A stretch of 64,000 bases of DNA from Catellatospora coxensis (GTDB lineage Bacteria > Actinomycetota > Actinomycetes > Mycobacteriales > Micromonosporaceae): NCBI RefSeq assembly GCF_016862635.1, contig NZ_BONI01000010.1:1-64000 (forward strand), read 5' to 3'. This document shows, one piece after another, positions 1 to 7,482 of the stretch. The number at the start of each line of letters is the position of its first letter. Position 1 is the first letter of the stretch. The translations under genes were made by a program, and so were the position numbers. The notes under the pieces are model-generated. The model had not been told where the DNA came from, made no database searches, and saw only the letters and a program-made list of their open reading frames with translations.

Positions 1-1923
1 ATGCGGATGGTCGTCACCGAGCAGCCGCCTCAGACGACCCAGAACGTCCTCTTCGATGGCGCGGGCCTGACCATAATCACCGAGGCTGTGCAGAGTGAAG
101 GCCAGAATCCCGGACGCGCTGATGGTGTCCGGATGGTCATCACCGAGCAGCCGCCCACGACGACTCAGAACGTCTTCCTTCATAGCGCGGGCCTGACGGT
201 AGTCACCGAGGCTGTGCAGAGTGCTGGCCAGATTCGCGGACGCGCTGATCGTATCCAGGTGATCGTCACCGAGCAGCCGCCTCCGACGACTCAGGACGTC
301 TTCTTCGATGGTACGGGCCTGACCGTAGTCACCGAGGCTGTGCATGGTGACCGCATAGTCTTGAGCTGATCTCAGGGTGTCCAGATGGTCGGGGCCGAAG
401 GTGTTGCGGTATCGCGTGAGATTGTCTTCGATCATGGTGTTGGCGGCGCGAAAGTCGCCGAGCATGGCGGTGGCGTGGGCGAGTTCGGTGGCGGCTTTGA
501 GCGTGTGAATGTCGTTCGGGCCCAGATGGTCACGCCATTGCTGGTAAAGGTGTCTGGCAAGGTTCAGCGCGGCTGGTGTCTCGGCGCGTCGGAGAAGCTG
601 AAGAACCAGCAGGCAGGCGGCGGTGCGCAGCTGGGCGTCGTCGTTGGTGGCCGGATCCGCGGCGATCAGGTGCGGGGCTGCCGCGGACCAGGCGGGCCAG
701 GTCGCCGGGTCGTCCGTGTCCGCGGGTACTGCCGCCAAGACGACCGCGGTCGCCTGGCGACGGAGGTCGCCTACCGACTCCGGGGTGGTGTGGTGACGGA
801 TGATCGCCTGTACCAGACGGTGAACCTGGATTCCGTGGGGACCGGTTGCCGCCAGGCCGTGCTCGCCGATGGCGGTGGCCAGGTTCGGCAGCAGGCGACG
901 TTGCTGAGCGACGCTCGACAAGGGTTCATGCAGACTCTCTGCGGCACGGGCGAACATGTTCAACGGGATCGCTTCGGGCGCCAGGAACGAGCAGAGAGCC
1001 AGGAGTTGCATCGCCGCCGGGTTGTCAGCTGCCAGCCGCTGGGCCGACAGGTGCACGGTGGCCGCCAGCGAACGCGGATAGTTCAAGGGTGTGCCATCGT
1101 CGAGGATCTCGTGCGCGAAGCGGGTCAGGGCATCGAGATAGTCGTCAGTGGACATTCCGGTTCGGTTGAGAACCATGGCGGCTTGCGCGACGGCGAGCGG
1201 CAGATCACCCAGCTCAGCCGCAAGACGGTCGGCGTCTTGGCTGGACAGATGGGGTAACCGCGCCTGCAACAGGCTGACCGACTCACTGCGGTCGAACAGC
1301 CGGACCTCTACCGGGATCGCCACCTCGTCCCAGCCCGGTTGTCGGGAGGTGATGATGACGTGCCCCCCGCGGGGCGGCAGCCACTGGTTGAGCTGCCGTG
1401 GATCTTCCGCATTGTCGAAGATCAGCAGCCAGCGCCTGCTGCCGCTGACGGCGACGTGGAGGGCTTCAACGGCAGCGGGGGTGGTCACGTCAGGCTCGAC
1501 AAGACCAGACCTGACGGCGAGTTCGGCGAGGTGCCCGCCGATCAGCTCAGGGTTCTGTGATGCGACCAACCACAACACATCGTAGTCATCCGCATGCTGG
1601 CGGGCATATTCCAACGCCAGCTGGGTCTTCCCGATCCCTCCCACAGGATCCTGCGGCCGGGTCACGACACGACCCGCACGGCACAGACCCTCATGAATCT
1701 GCGTCAGCGCGGTCTCTCGGCCGACAAATCCCACATTGGCGGCACCCAAGTTCGACACCACGGCGGGCCGCTCGCGTTGATCCGATGCTGACCGGCCCAG
1801 GGGCGCAGCCGGTGACGGTTCCGGCGACCGCGGCGGCATGATGATGATCTGTTGCGCGCCGTCGCCTACGGAAACTCCGTACGCGCCCGAGGCGTCGACA
1901 TGCCGTGCCGGATCATGGTGCAC
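1..1923 (-). CDS. NLR-like NB-ARC / tetratricopeptide-repeat sensor, C-terminus cut by window edge
   Basis: This is a STAND-type ATPase with C-terminal TPRs and probably a cytoplasmic sensor. Read from the GTG at 1923, residues 16-29 contain a short motif (GVSVGDGAQQIIIM). The P-loop GGIGKT follows with its lysine at about residue 99, then LLIFDNAED (Walker B), ITSRQPGW and GDLPLAVAQAA, all typical of NB-ARC. From about residue 480 to the window edge there are 42-residue TPRs repeating LGDYxQAR and LLGDDHxDT. The reading frame stays open to base 1, so the C-terminus is missing. I chose GTG 1923 over ATG 1839 because only the longer form keeps the N-terminal motif, which matches the C-terminal tail of the gene just upstream (gap 11 bp, same strand). 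The two genes are almost certainly one operon. NB-ARC/TPR assignment is firm; the signalling role is inferred. Confidence 0.85.
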   Translation of the reverse strand, partial: MHHDPARHVDASGAYGVSVGDGAQQIIIMPPRSPEPSPAAPLGRSASDQRERPAVVSNLGAANVGFVGRETALTQIHEGLCRAGRVVTRPQDPVGGIGKTQLALEYARQHADDYDVLWLVASQNPELIGGHLAELAVRSGLVEPDVTTPAAVEALHVAVSGSRRWLLIFDNAEDPRQLNQWLPPRGGHVIITSRQPGWDEVAIPVEVRLFDRSESVSLLQARLPHLSSQDADRLAAELGDLPLAVAQAAMVLNRTGMSTDDYLDALTRFAHEILDDGTPLNYPRSLAATVHLSAQRLAADNPAAMQLLALCSFLAPEAIPLNMFARAAESLHEPLSSVAQQRRLLPNLATAIGEHGLAATGPHGIQVHRLVQAIIRHHTTPESVGDLRRQATAVVLAAVPADTDDPATWPAWSAAAPHLIAADPATNDDAQLRTAACLLVLQLLRRAETPAALNLARHLYQQWRDHLGPNDIHTLKAATELAHATAMLGDFRAANTMIEDNLTRYRNTFGPDHLDTLRSAQDYAVTMHSLGDYGQARTIEEDVLSRRRRLLGDDHLDTISASANLASTLHSLGDYRQARAMKEDVLSRRGRLLGDDHPDTISASGILAFTLHSLGDYGQARAIEEDVLGRLRRLLGDDHPH

Positions 1924-1934
1924 GACGGCGGCCC

Positions 1935-2354
1935 CTAGTTGAAAGTGACGTGCTGGACGCTGTGATCGCCGATCAAGACGCCCTTGGCATCATGCAGGGT
2001 CACTTGATACTTACCCTTTTCCTTCAACAGTTCCATGAGCTTCAGCGCCGCCGCAACGGTCGGCTCGTCGACACCGGAGCGAATCAGTCCCTCGGTCAGT
2101 TTCGCACGGCCGTCAGCAGCGTCATGCGCCTGATCCACCATCAGGTCCGCATGGCTGTCATCCACACCACCCGACCGCAGCCGGCCAACGACCAACTTCT
2201 TCAAGCCCTGGTAGGCGTCCGTCACCATCGCGGATGCGGTAGCCGACACACCAGCCGTCCCGCCCACCACGATCGCCGTCACCACTGTCGATACGTCGTC
2301 CACCCGAAACCACCCGATTCCATGCGACACAGGCCCACGAACCCAGTCGGTCAA
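1935..2354 (-). CDS. Small Bell-like effector with C-terminal RHIM-like amyloid motif
   Basis: A 139-residue protein without a classical signal peptide. Residues 20-45 form a Gly/Ala/Val-rich hydrophobic helix (VVTAIVVGGTAGVSATA) followed by DAYQGLKKLVVGRL and two amphipathic helices. This layout resembles the Bell domain described in bacterial amyloid-signalling proteins, thought to act on membranes like fungal HeLo domains. The last 15 residues are GVLIGDHSVQHVTFN. They align with the N-terminal motif of the adjacent NB-ARC/TPR protein (GV-x-I/V-GD-xxx-Q). An effector with a C-terminal motif next to an NLR with an N-terminal copy is the expected geometry for motif templating. The start is TTG 2354 with GGAGGG about 5 bases upstream; no ATG lies in a better place. 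The domain call is by pattern and not by profile search. Confidence 0.7.
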   Translation of the reverse strand: MTDWVRGPVSHGIGWFRVDDVSTVVTAIVVGGTAGVSATASAMVTDAYQGLKKLVVGRLRSGGVDDSHADLMVDQAHDAADGRAKLTEGLIRSGVDEPTVAAALKLMELLKEKGKYQVTLHDAKGVLIGDHSVQHVTFN

Positions 2355-2781
2355 TATAGCCCTCCGTCATCACGGTCCTCGACAACTGTCATTATTCGGT
2401 CATCCCTCGTCAGGGACCTGCGAAGAAAGCGGGACCACGGGCCTTGACGATGAACCGTGAACCTGCGTGCACCACTTCGAGGACGGCCGTCTCCACCAGA
2501 CACCTACTGTGGTCTTTCACGGGTTCGGCACCCGGAAGCCACCGCGCCGGCAGTGTCCGATGCTGCCCTGAGAGGTTGTCGAAGCCGAGTTTCGCATCGG
2601 GATCGTACGGAGTCTGTGACGCGTCCGGCTCAGGCCGCGCTCGCGCACGTGCCTTCCATGCCGCTTACATCATCTTGGATGTGGGCACATCAAAATAGAT
2701 GTAAGCGCGCAGAGCGGCATGTCGCCTCGGCGACTGAGTCGAGGGGCAGCCGCGCCTCCGGCGAGTCCGTACCCTGTGCTG
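2355..2781. other. 427-bp gene-free stretch
   Basis: No open frame here has actinobacterial coding character on either strand. The stretch holds the upstream region of the Bell-like gene (left part), a nested palindromic repeat at 2656-2721, and the leader of the GNAT gene. No tRNA or small RNA was recognised. Confidence 0.5.
2656..2721. repeat. Nested palindrome, copy A of a two-copy repeat
   Basis: The core 2667-2702 contains ACATC/GATGT words four times and can fold as two small hairpins or one cruciform. The inner palindrome is GATGTG-GG-CACATC (2678-2691). The middle arms CGCTTACATC (2662-2671) and GATGTAAGCG (2698-2707) are perfect. Outside these, ATGCCGCT and AGCGGCAT near 2658 and 2713 also pair. 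The core is closely similar to 39756-39791, while the outer arms differ. Confidence 0.7.
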
Positions 2782-3285
2782 ATGATCCGTTCCGCTGCTG
2801 TCGAGGACGCCGCTGCCATCGGCCGGCTCAAGGTCCGGTCGTGGCGGTCGGCGTACGCGGACTACCTGCCCGCCGCGGTGCTCGATGCGCTCGACCCGGA
2901 CCAGGAGGCCGCGGACTGGGCCGGTTACCTCGCCGCCGTCCCCGGCGAGCACCGGCTCTGGGTGGCCGTGGACGGCGGCGGCGTCGTCGGGTTCTGCCGG
3001 ACCGGGCCGGCGGGCGACGACCCGGATCTCGGTTCCCGCGCCGCCGAGGTATACGGGCTGTACGTCGACCCCGACCGTGTGGGCGCGGGGATCGGCAGAG
3101 GGCTGTTCGCGCACGCGGTCGCCGACCTGCGCGCCCGGGACTTCCGCCCGGTGTGCGTGTACGCGTACCAGCCGAATGAGAGCGCGGTGCGCTTCTACCA
3201 GCGGGCCGGTTTCTCGCTCGACGGCGTGACCCGCCTGGACGACGACGACCCGATCGGGGTACGCGAGGTCCGGCTGGTCGCCTAG
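2782..3285 (+). CDS. GNAT-family N-acetyltransferase
   Basis: A 167-residue, single-domain GCN5-related acetyltransferase that would move an acetyl group from acetyl-CoA to an unknown amine substrate in the cytoplasm. Motif A is clear (VYGLYVDPDRVGAGIGRGLF, the acetyl-CoA pyrophosphate loop), followed by NESAVRFYQRAGF, the usual GNAT C-terminal signature. I placed the start at ATG 2782 (MIRSAAVEDA) because homologous GNATs begin here; upstream in-frame codons have no fold signature. The stop overlaps the stop of the convergent lacI gene by a few bases, so the two transcripts share their 3' ends without a visible terminator. Substrate unknown. Confidence 0.88.
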   Translation: MIRSAAVEDAAAIGRLKVRSWRSAYADYLPAAVLDALDPDQEAADWAGYLAAVPGEHRLWVAVDGGGVVGFCRTGPAGDDPDLGSRAAEVYGLYVDPDRVGAGIGRGLFAHAVADLRARDFRPVCVYAYQPNESAVRFYQRAGFSLDGVTRLDDDDPIGVREVRLVA

Positions 3286-4310
3286 GCCGCCGGCGGCGGG
3301 CCGCTGCTGGCCCGCACGACCAGCGAGGGCGGCACCCGCGGGTGGCGCGCGACGCCCGGCGGCCGGTCGACGCCCAGCAGTTCCAGCAGCGCCGCGAGGC
3401 AGCGGCGGCCGACCTCGTCGAAGTCCTGCCGTACGGTGGTCAGCGGCGGCGACAGGTACGCGGCCTCGGGGATGTCGTCGAAGCCGACGACGCTGACGTC
3501 CTCCGGCACGCGTACGCCGCGCTCGTGCAGCGCCCGCAGCATGCCCAGCGCCTGCTGGTCGTTGGCGCAGAACACCGCGGTCACGTCGCCACGATCGGCG
3601 AGCCGGCGGCCCGCCTCGTAGCCCGAGCGCGGGCTCCAGTCACCGGCGAGCACCGGCGGAACGCGGCGGCCGGCCGCCTCCAGGGCCGCACGCCAGCCGT
3701 CGACCCGGTCGCGGGCCTCCAGCCAGTCCTTCGGGCCGGACAGGTGCCACACCGTCTCGTGCCCCAGGTCCAGCAGGTGCTCGACGGCCAGCCGGGCGCC
3801 CGCGACCTGGTCGACGGAGACGGTCGGCAGGTCGCCGGCCATGTCCGACTCGGCGACGACCGCCGGCACGCCGCTGGGCAGGCTGCCCGCCGCCGCGGCC
3901 GCGGTCAGCAGCGGCGCGATGATCACGACTCCCGCCACGGACTGCTCGGCCAGCCGGTTCACCGCGTCGATGACGCCGCTGCGGTCGAGCCGCTCCAGGG
4001 CCACGATGCTGATGCCGTACCCGGCGTGCCGGGCAGCCCGCTCGATGCCGAGCAGGGTGGCGGCGGGCCCGTGCAGGATGGTGTCGAAGCTGACCACGCC
4101 GATGACCCGGGAGCGCCGCCCGGCCAGCCCACGGGCCAGCGCGTTCGGGCGGTAGTTGAGCTGCTGCACCGCGCGCAGCACCCGCTCGCGGGTCTCGTCG
4201 CGCACGCTCGGGTGATCGTTCAGCACCCGCGACACGGTCTGGTGCGACACGCCGGCGAGGCGCGCGACATCCTTGATCACCGCCACTCGGGCGGCCGGCT
4301 GCTGACTCAT
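3282..4310 (-). CDS. LacI-family transcriptional regulator (copy 1)
   Basis: A 342-residue repressor with an N-terminal LacI helix-turn-helix (VIKDVARLAGVSHQTVSRVL, about residues 10-30, then hinge RPNALARGLAGRRS) and a periplasmic-binding-like effector domain (VIGVVSFDT, VVGFDDIPEAAYLSPPLTTV). ATG 4310 has GGGGG about 8 bases upstream. It is divergent from the GH127 gene at 4575 and so probably controls that promoter and its own. It is highly similar along its length to the LacI at 7483-8499; the two flank the GH127 gene. The likely effector is L-arabinose or an arabinose derivative, inferred from the neighbours. It is the best candidate to bind the TGTTATCGGTCACA site at 4426-4439. Confidence 0.9.
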   Translation of the reverse strand: MSQQPAARVAVIKDVARLAGVSHQTVSRVLNDHPSVRDETRERVLRAVQQLNYRPNALARGLAGRRSRVIGVVSFDTILHGPAATLLGIERAARHAGYGISIVALERLDRSGVIDAVNRLAEQSVAGVVIIAPLLTAAAAAGSLPSGVPAVVAESDMAGDLPTVSVDQVAGARLAVEHLLDLGHETVWHLSGPKDWLEARDRVDGWRAALEAAGRRVPPVLAGDWSPRSGYEAGRRLADRGDVTAVFCANDQQALGMLRALHERGVRVPEDVSVVGFDDIPEAAYLSPPLTTVRQDFDEVGRRCLAALLELLGVDRPPGVARHPRVPPSLVVRASSGPPPAA

Positions 4311-4412
4311 CGTGACCCCCTGTCGGCGCATCGTACCCCACCCACGATCTTCGGTTTTCAGCCTCGAACCCACCGCCCACCAGCAACCCGATGGAAACAT
4401 TTTCGGAACGTC

Positions 4413-4441
4413 TTGACGCCCGCATTGTTATCGGTCACATT
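4413..4441 (+). promoter_or_regulatory. GH127 promoter with LacI-type operator
   Basis: A -35-like TTGACG (4413-4418) is followed 7 bases later by TGTTATCGGTCACA (4426-4439), a near-palindrome with a central CG as in LacI-family operators. A weak -10 (CACATT) would lie at 4436-4441 with 17-bp spacing. The araB promoter at 17507-17535 has the same layout, and the operator matches TGTTAGCGCTCACA there at 12 of 14 positions. Confidence 0.55.
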
Positions 4442-4574
4442 CATGGGGCGGGATCGAGGGCATCCGATATAACGCTCTAACCAGGACCTTATGTTGCCTT
4501 GCCGAGATTTCCGACGGAAGCCGTGTGATCGGTAACTCCGCCGTCGCCCCGCCCACCCCTGTCAAGGAGTTCCT

Positions 4575-7319
4575 ATGTGGTCACCGCCCCTCAGCCGCCG
4601 TCGCCTGTTGCAGGCCGCCGGCGTCGCCACCGCGGCCACGGCCGCGCCCGCCCTCGTCGCCACCGAAGCCGCCGCCGCGGCGATCCCGCCGGCCCGCGCC
4701 GACGTCGGGGTGTCGGCGTACGCCTTCGATCTCTCGCAGGTGCGGCTCACCTCCGGCCGCTGGCTGGACAACCAGAACCGCACCCTGAGCTACCTGCGTG
4801 ACGTCAACGTCGACCGGCTGCTCTACGTGTTCCGCGCCAACCACCGCCTGTCCACCAACGGGGCCGCGGCCACCGGCGGCTGGGAGGCCCCGACCTTCCC
4901 GTTCCGCAGCCACAGCCAGGGCCACTTCCTCACCGCGTGGGCGCAGGCCTGGGCCGTGCTCGGCGACACCACCTGCCGCGACAAGGCCGACCAGATGGTC
5001 GCCGCGCTGGCCGCCTGCCAGGCCAACAACAACGCGGCCGGGTTCACCGCCGGGTACCTGTCCGGCTTCCCCGAGTCCGACTTCACCGCCCTGGAGGCGC
5101 GCACCCTGTCCAACGGCAACGTCCCGTACTACGCCGTCCACAAGACCCTGGCCGGCCTGCTCGACGTGTGGCGGCTGATCGGCAGCACTCAGGCCCGCGA
5201 CGTGCTGCTGGCGCTGGCCGGCTGGGTCGACTGGCGCACGGCGCGGCTGAGCAGCTCGCAGATGCAGGCCATGCTGGGCACCGAGTTCGGCGGCATGAAC
5301 GCCGTGCTGACCGACCTCTACCAGCAGACCGGCGACGCCCGCTGGCTGACCGCCGCGCAACGCTTCGACCACGCCGCCGTCTTCAACCCGCTGGCCGCCA
5401 ACTCCGACCAGCTCGCCGGGCTGCACGCCAACACCCAGGTGCCCAAGTGGATCGGCGCGGCCCGCGAGTACAAGGCGACCGGCACCACCCGCTACCGCGA
5501 CATCGCGAGCAACGCGTGGAACATCTGCGTCAACGCGCACACGTACGCCATCGGCGGCAACAGCCAGGCCGAGCACTTCCGCGCCCCGAACGCCATCGCG
5601 GCGTACCTCAACACCGACACGGCCGAGGCGTGCAACACGTACAACATGCTCAAGCTGACTCGCGAGCTGTGGCTGCTCTACCCCGACAACGCCGCGTACT
5701 TCGACTTCTACGAGCGCGCGCTGCTCAACCACCTCATCGGCCAGCAAAACCCGGCCGACAGCCACGGGCACTTCACGTACTTCACCCCGCTGAACCCGGG
5801 CGGCCGCCGCGGCGTCGGCCCGGCCTGGGGCGGCGGCACGTGGAGCACCGACTACACCACGTTCTGGTGCTGCCAGGGCACCGGCATCGAGACCAACACG
5901 AAACTCATGGACTCGATCTACTTCTACAACGGCACCACGCTGACCGTGAACCTGTACACGCCGTCGGTGCTGACCTGGACCTCCCGCGGCATCACGGTCA
6001 CCCAGACCACGGCGTACCCGGTCGGCGACACCACCACCCTGACGGTGACCGGCAGCGTGAGCGGATCGTGGTCGATGCGGCTGCGCATCCCGTCCTGGAC
6101 CACCGGGGCGACCGTCAGCGTCAACGGCGCCGTGCAGAGCATCACCACGACACCGGGCACGTACGCCACCCTGACCCGGTCCTGGACCTCGGGCGACACC
6201 GTGACCGTCAAGCTGCCCATGCGCGTGGTCATGAAGGCGGCCAACGACAACGCCAACGTCTCCGCGATCACGTACGGCCCGGTCGTGCTCGCCGGCAACT
6301 ACGGCAACACGACCCTGTCCGCGCTGCCCAGCCTCACCCCGAGCACGGTGACCCGGAGCAGCACCAGCTCGCTGGCGTTCACCGCCACCGCGAACGGGGC
6401 CACGGTCAACCTCGCGCCCTTCCACGACGCCCACGGCTACAACTACACCGTCTACTGGAACGCCTCCGGCCAGGGCGGCGGCACCGGCGGCGCGGTGTTC
6501 CGGCTCGCCAACGCGGCCAGCGGGCTGGTCCTCGGGGTGCAGAACATGTCCACGGCCGACGGCGGGCTCGCCGTGCAGTGGGCCGACAACGGCACCGCCG
6601 ACCACAACTGGGAGTTCATCGTCGACGGCTCGGCGCTGCGGCTGCGCAACGCCAACAGCGGCAAGGTGCTCGGTGTGGAGAACATGTCCACCGCCGACAA
6701 CGCCCGCGTCATGCAGTGGGCCGACAACGGCACCGCCGACCACCGCTGGACGGTCGTCGACAACGGCGACGGCTCCCACAAGCTGCGCAACGTGCACACC
6801 GGCAAGCTGCTGGCGATCCTGAGCGGCTCCACCGCCCAGGGCGCGCAGGCCGTGCAGGACCCCGACAACGGCACGGCCGACAACCTCTGGCGTTTCGTAC
6901 CCGAAGGCGCGCGGCGGATCCAGAACGTCGCCTCCGGGCTCGTGCTCGGCGTGCAGAACATGTCCACCGCCGACGGCGGCCTGGTGCTGCAGTGGGGCGA
7001 CACCGGCACCGCCGATCACCTGTGGACCGCGCTCGTAGACACGGGCGGCTACCTGCGCCTGCGCAACGGCAACAGCGCCAAGGTGCTCGGCGTCGAGAAC
7101 ATGTCCACGGCGACCGGCGCACGGATCATGCAGTGGGCCGACAACGGCACCGCCGACCACCGCTGGCGCCTGCGCCACGCGTCCAACGGCTGCTTCCGCA
7201 TCCAGTGCGCCAACGGCGGCAAGGTCCTCGCCGTCTCCGGCGCCTCCACCGCCCAGGGCGCCCAGATCGTCACCGCCGACGACTCCACCGCCACCGACCG
7301 CCTCTGGCGCTTCCTCTGA
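4575..7319 (+). CDS. Secreted GH127 beta-L-arabinofuranosidase with two ricin-type lectin domains
   Basis: A 914-residue exported enzyme that should release L-arabinofuranose from plant arabinans or arabinosylated glycans. It starts with a Tat-like signal (SRRRLLQAAG, Ala-rich h-region). The catalytic part (about 45-640) matches GH127/DUF1680. E351-x-C353 and C432-C433 (FWCCQGTG) correspond to the zinc ligands and nucleophile cysteine of the family (Glu-x-Cys and Cys-Cys in characterised HypBA1), and E333 is the likely acid/base. The C-terminus carries two beta-trefoil lectin modules with repeated GLVLGVQNMSTADGG and WADNGTADH units. ATG 4575 follows AAGGAG. It is flanked by two lacI copies and linked by operator similarity to the ara operon. 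Activity is inferred from family residues. Confidence 0.9.
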   Translation: MWSPPLSRRRLLQAAGVATAATAAPALVATEAAAAAIPPARADVGVSAYAFDLSQVRLTSGRWLDNQNRTLSYLRDVNVDRLLYVFRANHRLSTNGAAATGGWEAPTFPFRSHSQGHFLTAWAQAWAVLGDTTCRDKADQMVAALAACQANNNAAGFTAGYLSGFPESDFTALEARTLSNGNVPYYAVHKTLAGLLDVWRLIGSTQARDVLLALAGWVDWRTARLSSSQMQAMLGTEFGGMNAVLTDLYQQTGDARWLTAAQRFDHAAVFNPLAANSDQLAGLHANTQVPKWIGAAREYKATGTTRYRDIASNAWNICVNAHTYAIGGNSQAEHFRAPNAIAAYLNTDTAEACNTYNMLKLTRELWLLYPDNAAYFDFYERALLNHLIGQQNPADSHGHFTYFTPLNPGGRRGVGPAWGGGTWSTDYTTFWCCQGTGIETNTKLMDSIYFYNGTTLTVNLYTPSVLTWTSRGITVTQTTAYPVGDTTTLTVTGSVSGSWSMRLRIPSWTTGATVSVNGAVQSITTTPGTYATLTRSWTSGDTVTVKLPMRVVMKAANDNANVSAITYGPVVLAGNYGNTTLSALPSLTPSTVTRSSTSSLAFTATANGATVNLAPFHDAHGYNYTVYWNASGQGGGTGGAVFRLANAASGLVLGVQNMSTADGGLAVQWADNGTADHNWEFIVDGSALRLRNANSGKVLGVENMSTADNARVMQWADNGTADHRWTVVDNGDGSHKLRNVHTGKLLAILSGSTAQGAQAVQDPDNGTADNLWRFVPEGARRIQNVASGLVLGVQNMSTADGGLVLQWGDTGTADHLWTALVDTGGYLRLRNGNSAKVLGVENMSTATGARIMQWADNGTADHRWRLRHASNGCFRIQCANGGKVLAVSGASTAQGAQIVTADDSTATDRLWRFL

Positions 7320-7344
7320 CGCCCCACCCGCCCGTCTTTCATAA

Positions 7345-7401
7345 ACGTTGGCCTATCTCATCGAAAATTCGCGGCTCGGATTCGATGAGATAGGCCAACG
7401 T
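7345..7401. terminator. Long perfect hairpin between convergent GH127 and lacI
   Basis: Arms 7345-7365 and 7381-7401 (21 bp, ACGTTGGCCTATCTCATCGAA and complement) are perfect with a 15-base loop. The stem is longer and less GC-rich than a usual terminator. It sits between two gene 3' ends and probably stops both transcripts. Confidence 0.65.
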
Positions 7402-7482
7402 CGACGTAAAGCGGGTGCGGTGGGCGGGCGGCGAGGCGGGTGAGCGTTGTCGCTACGGGCCGGGCGGGCAGGGCAGGCCCGG

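Noticed and set aside
1-370. About 126-base direct repeats that look like a CRISPR or minisatellite
   Set aside because: They are coding TPR units (42 codons) of the minus-strand NB-ARC/TPR gene.
385-1257. 290-codon plus-strand open frame
   Set aside because: It is antisense to the NB-ARC gene; its translation has no known fold while the minus strand gives clear NB-ARC motifs.
2444-2698. 84-codon plus-strand open frame in the gap before the GNAT gene
   Set aside because: No ribosome-binding site, no recognisable domain, and it runs into the palindromic repeat.
4581-7178. 865-codon minus-strand open frame across the GH127 gene
   Set aside because: High GC makes antisense frames open; the plus strand encodes all GH127 catalytic residues.
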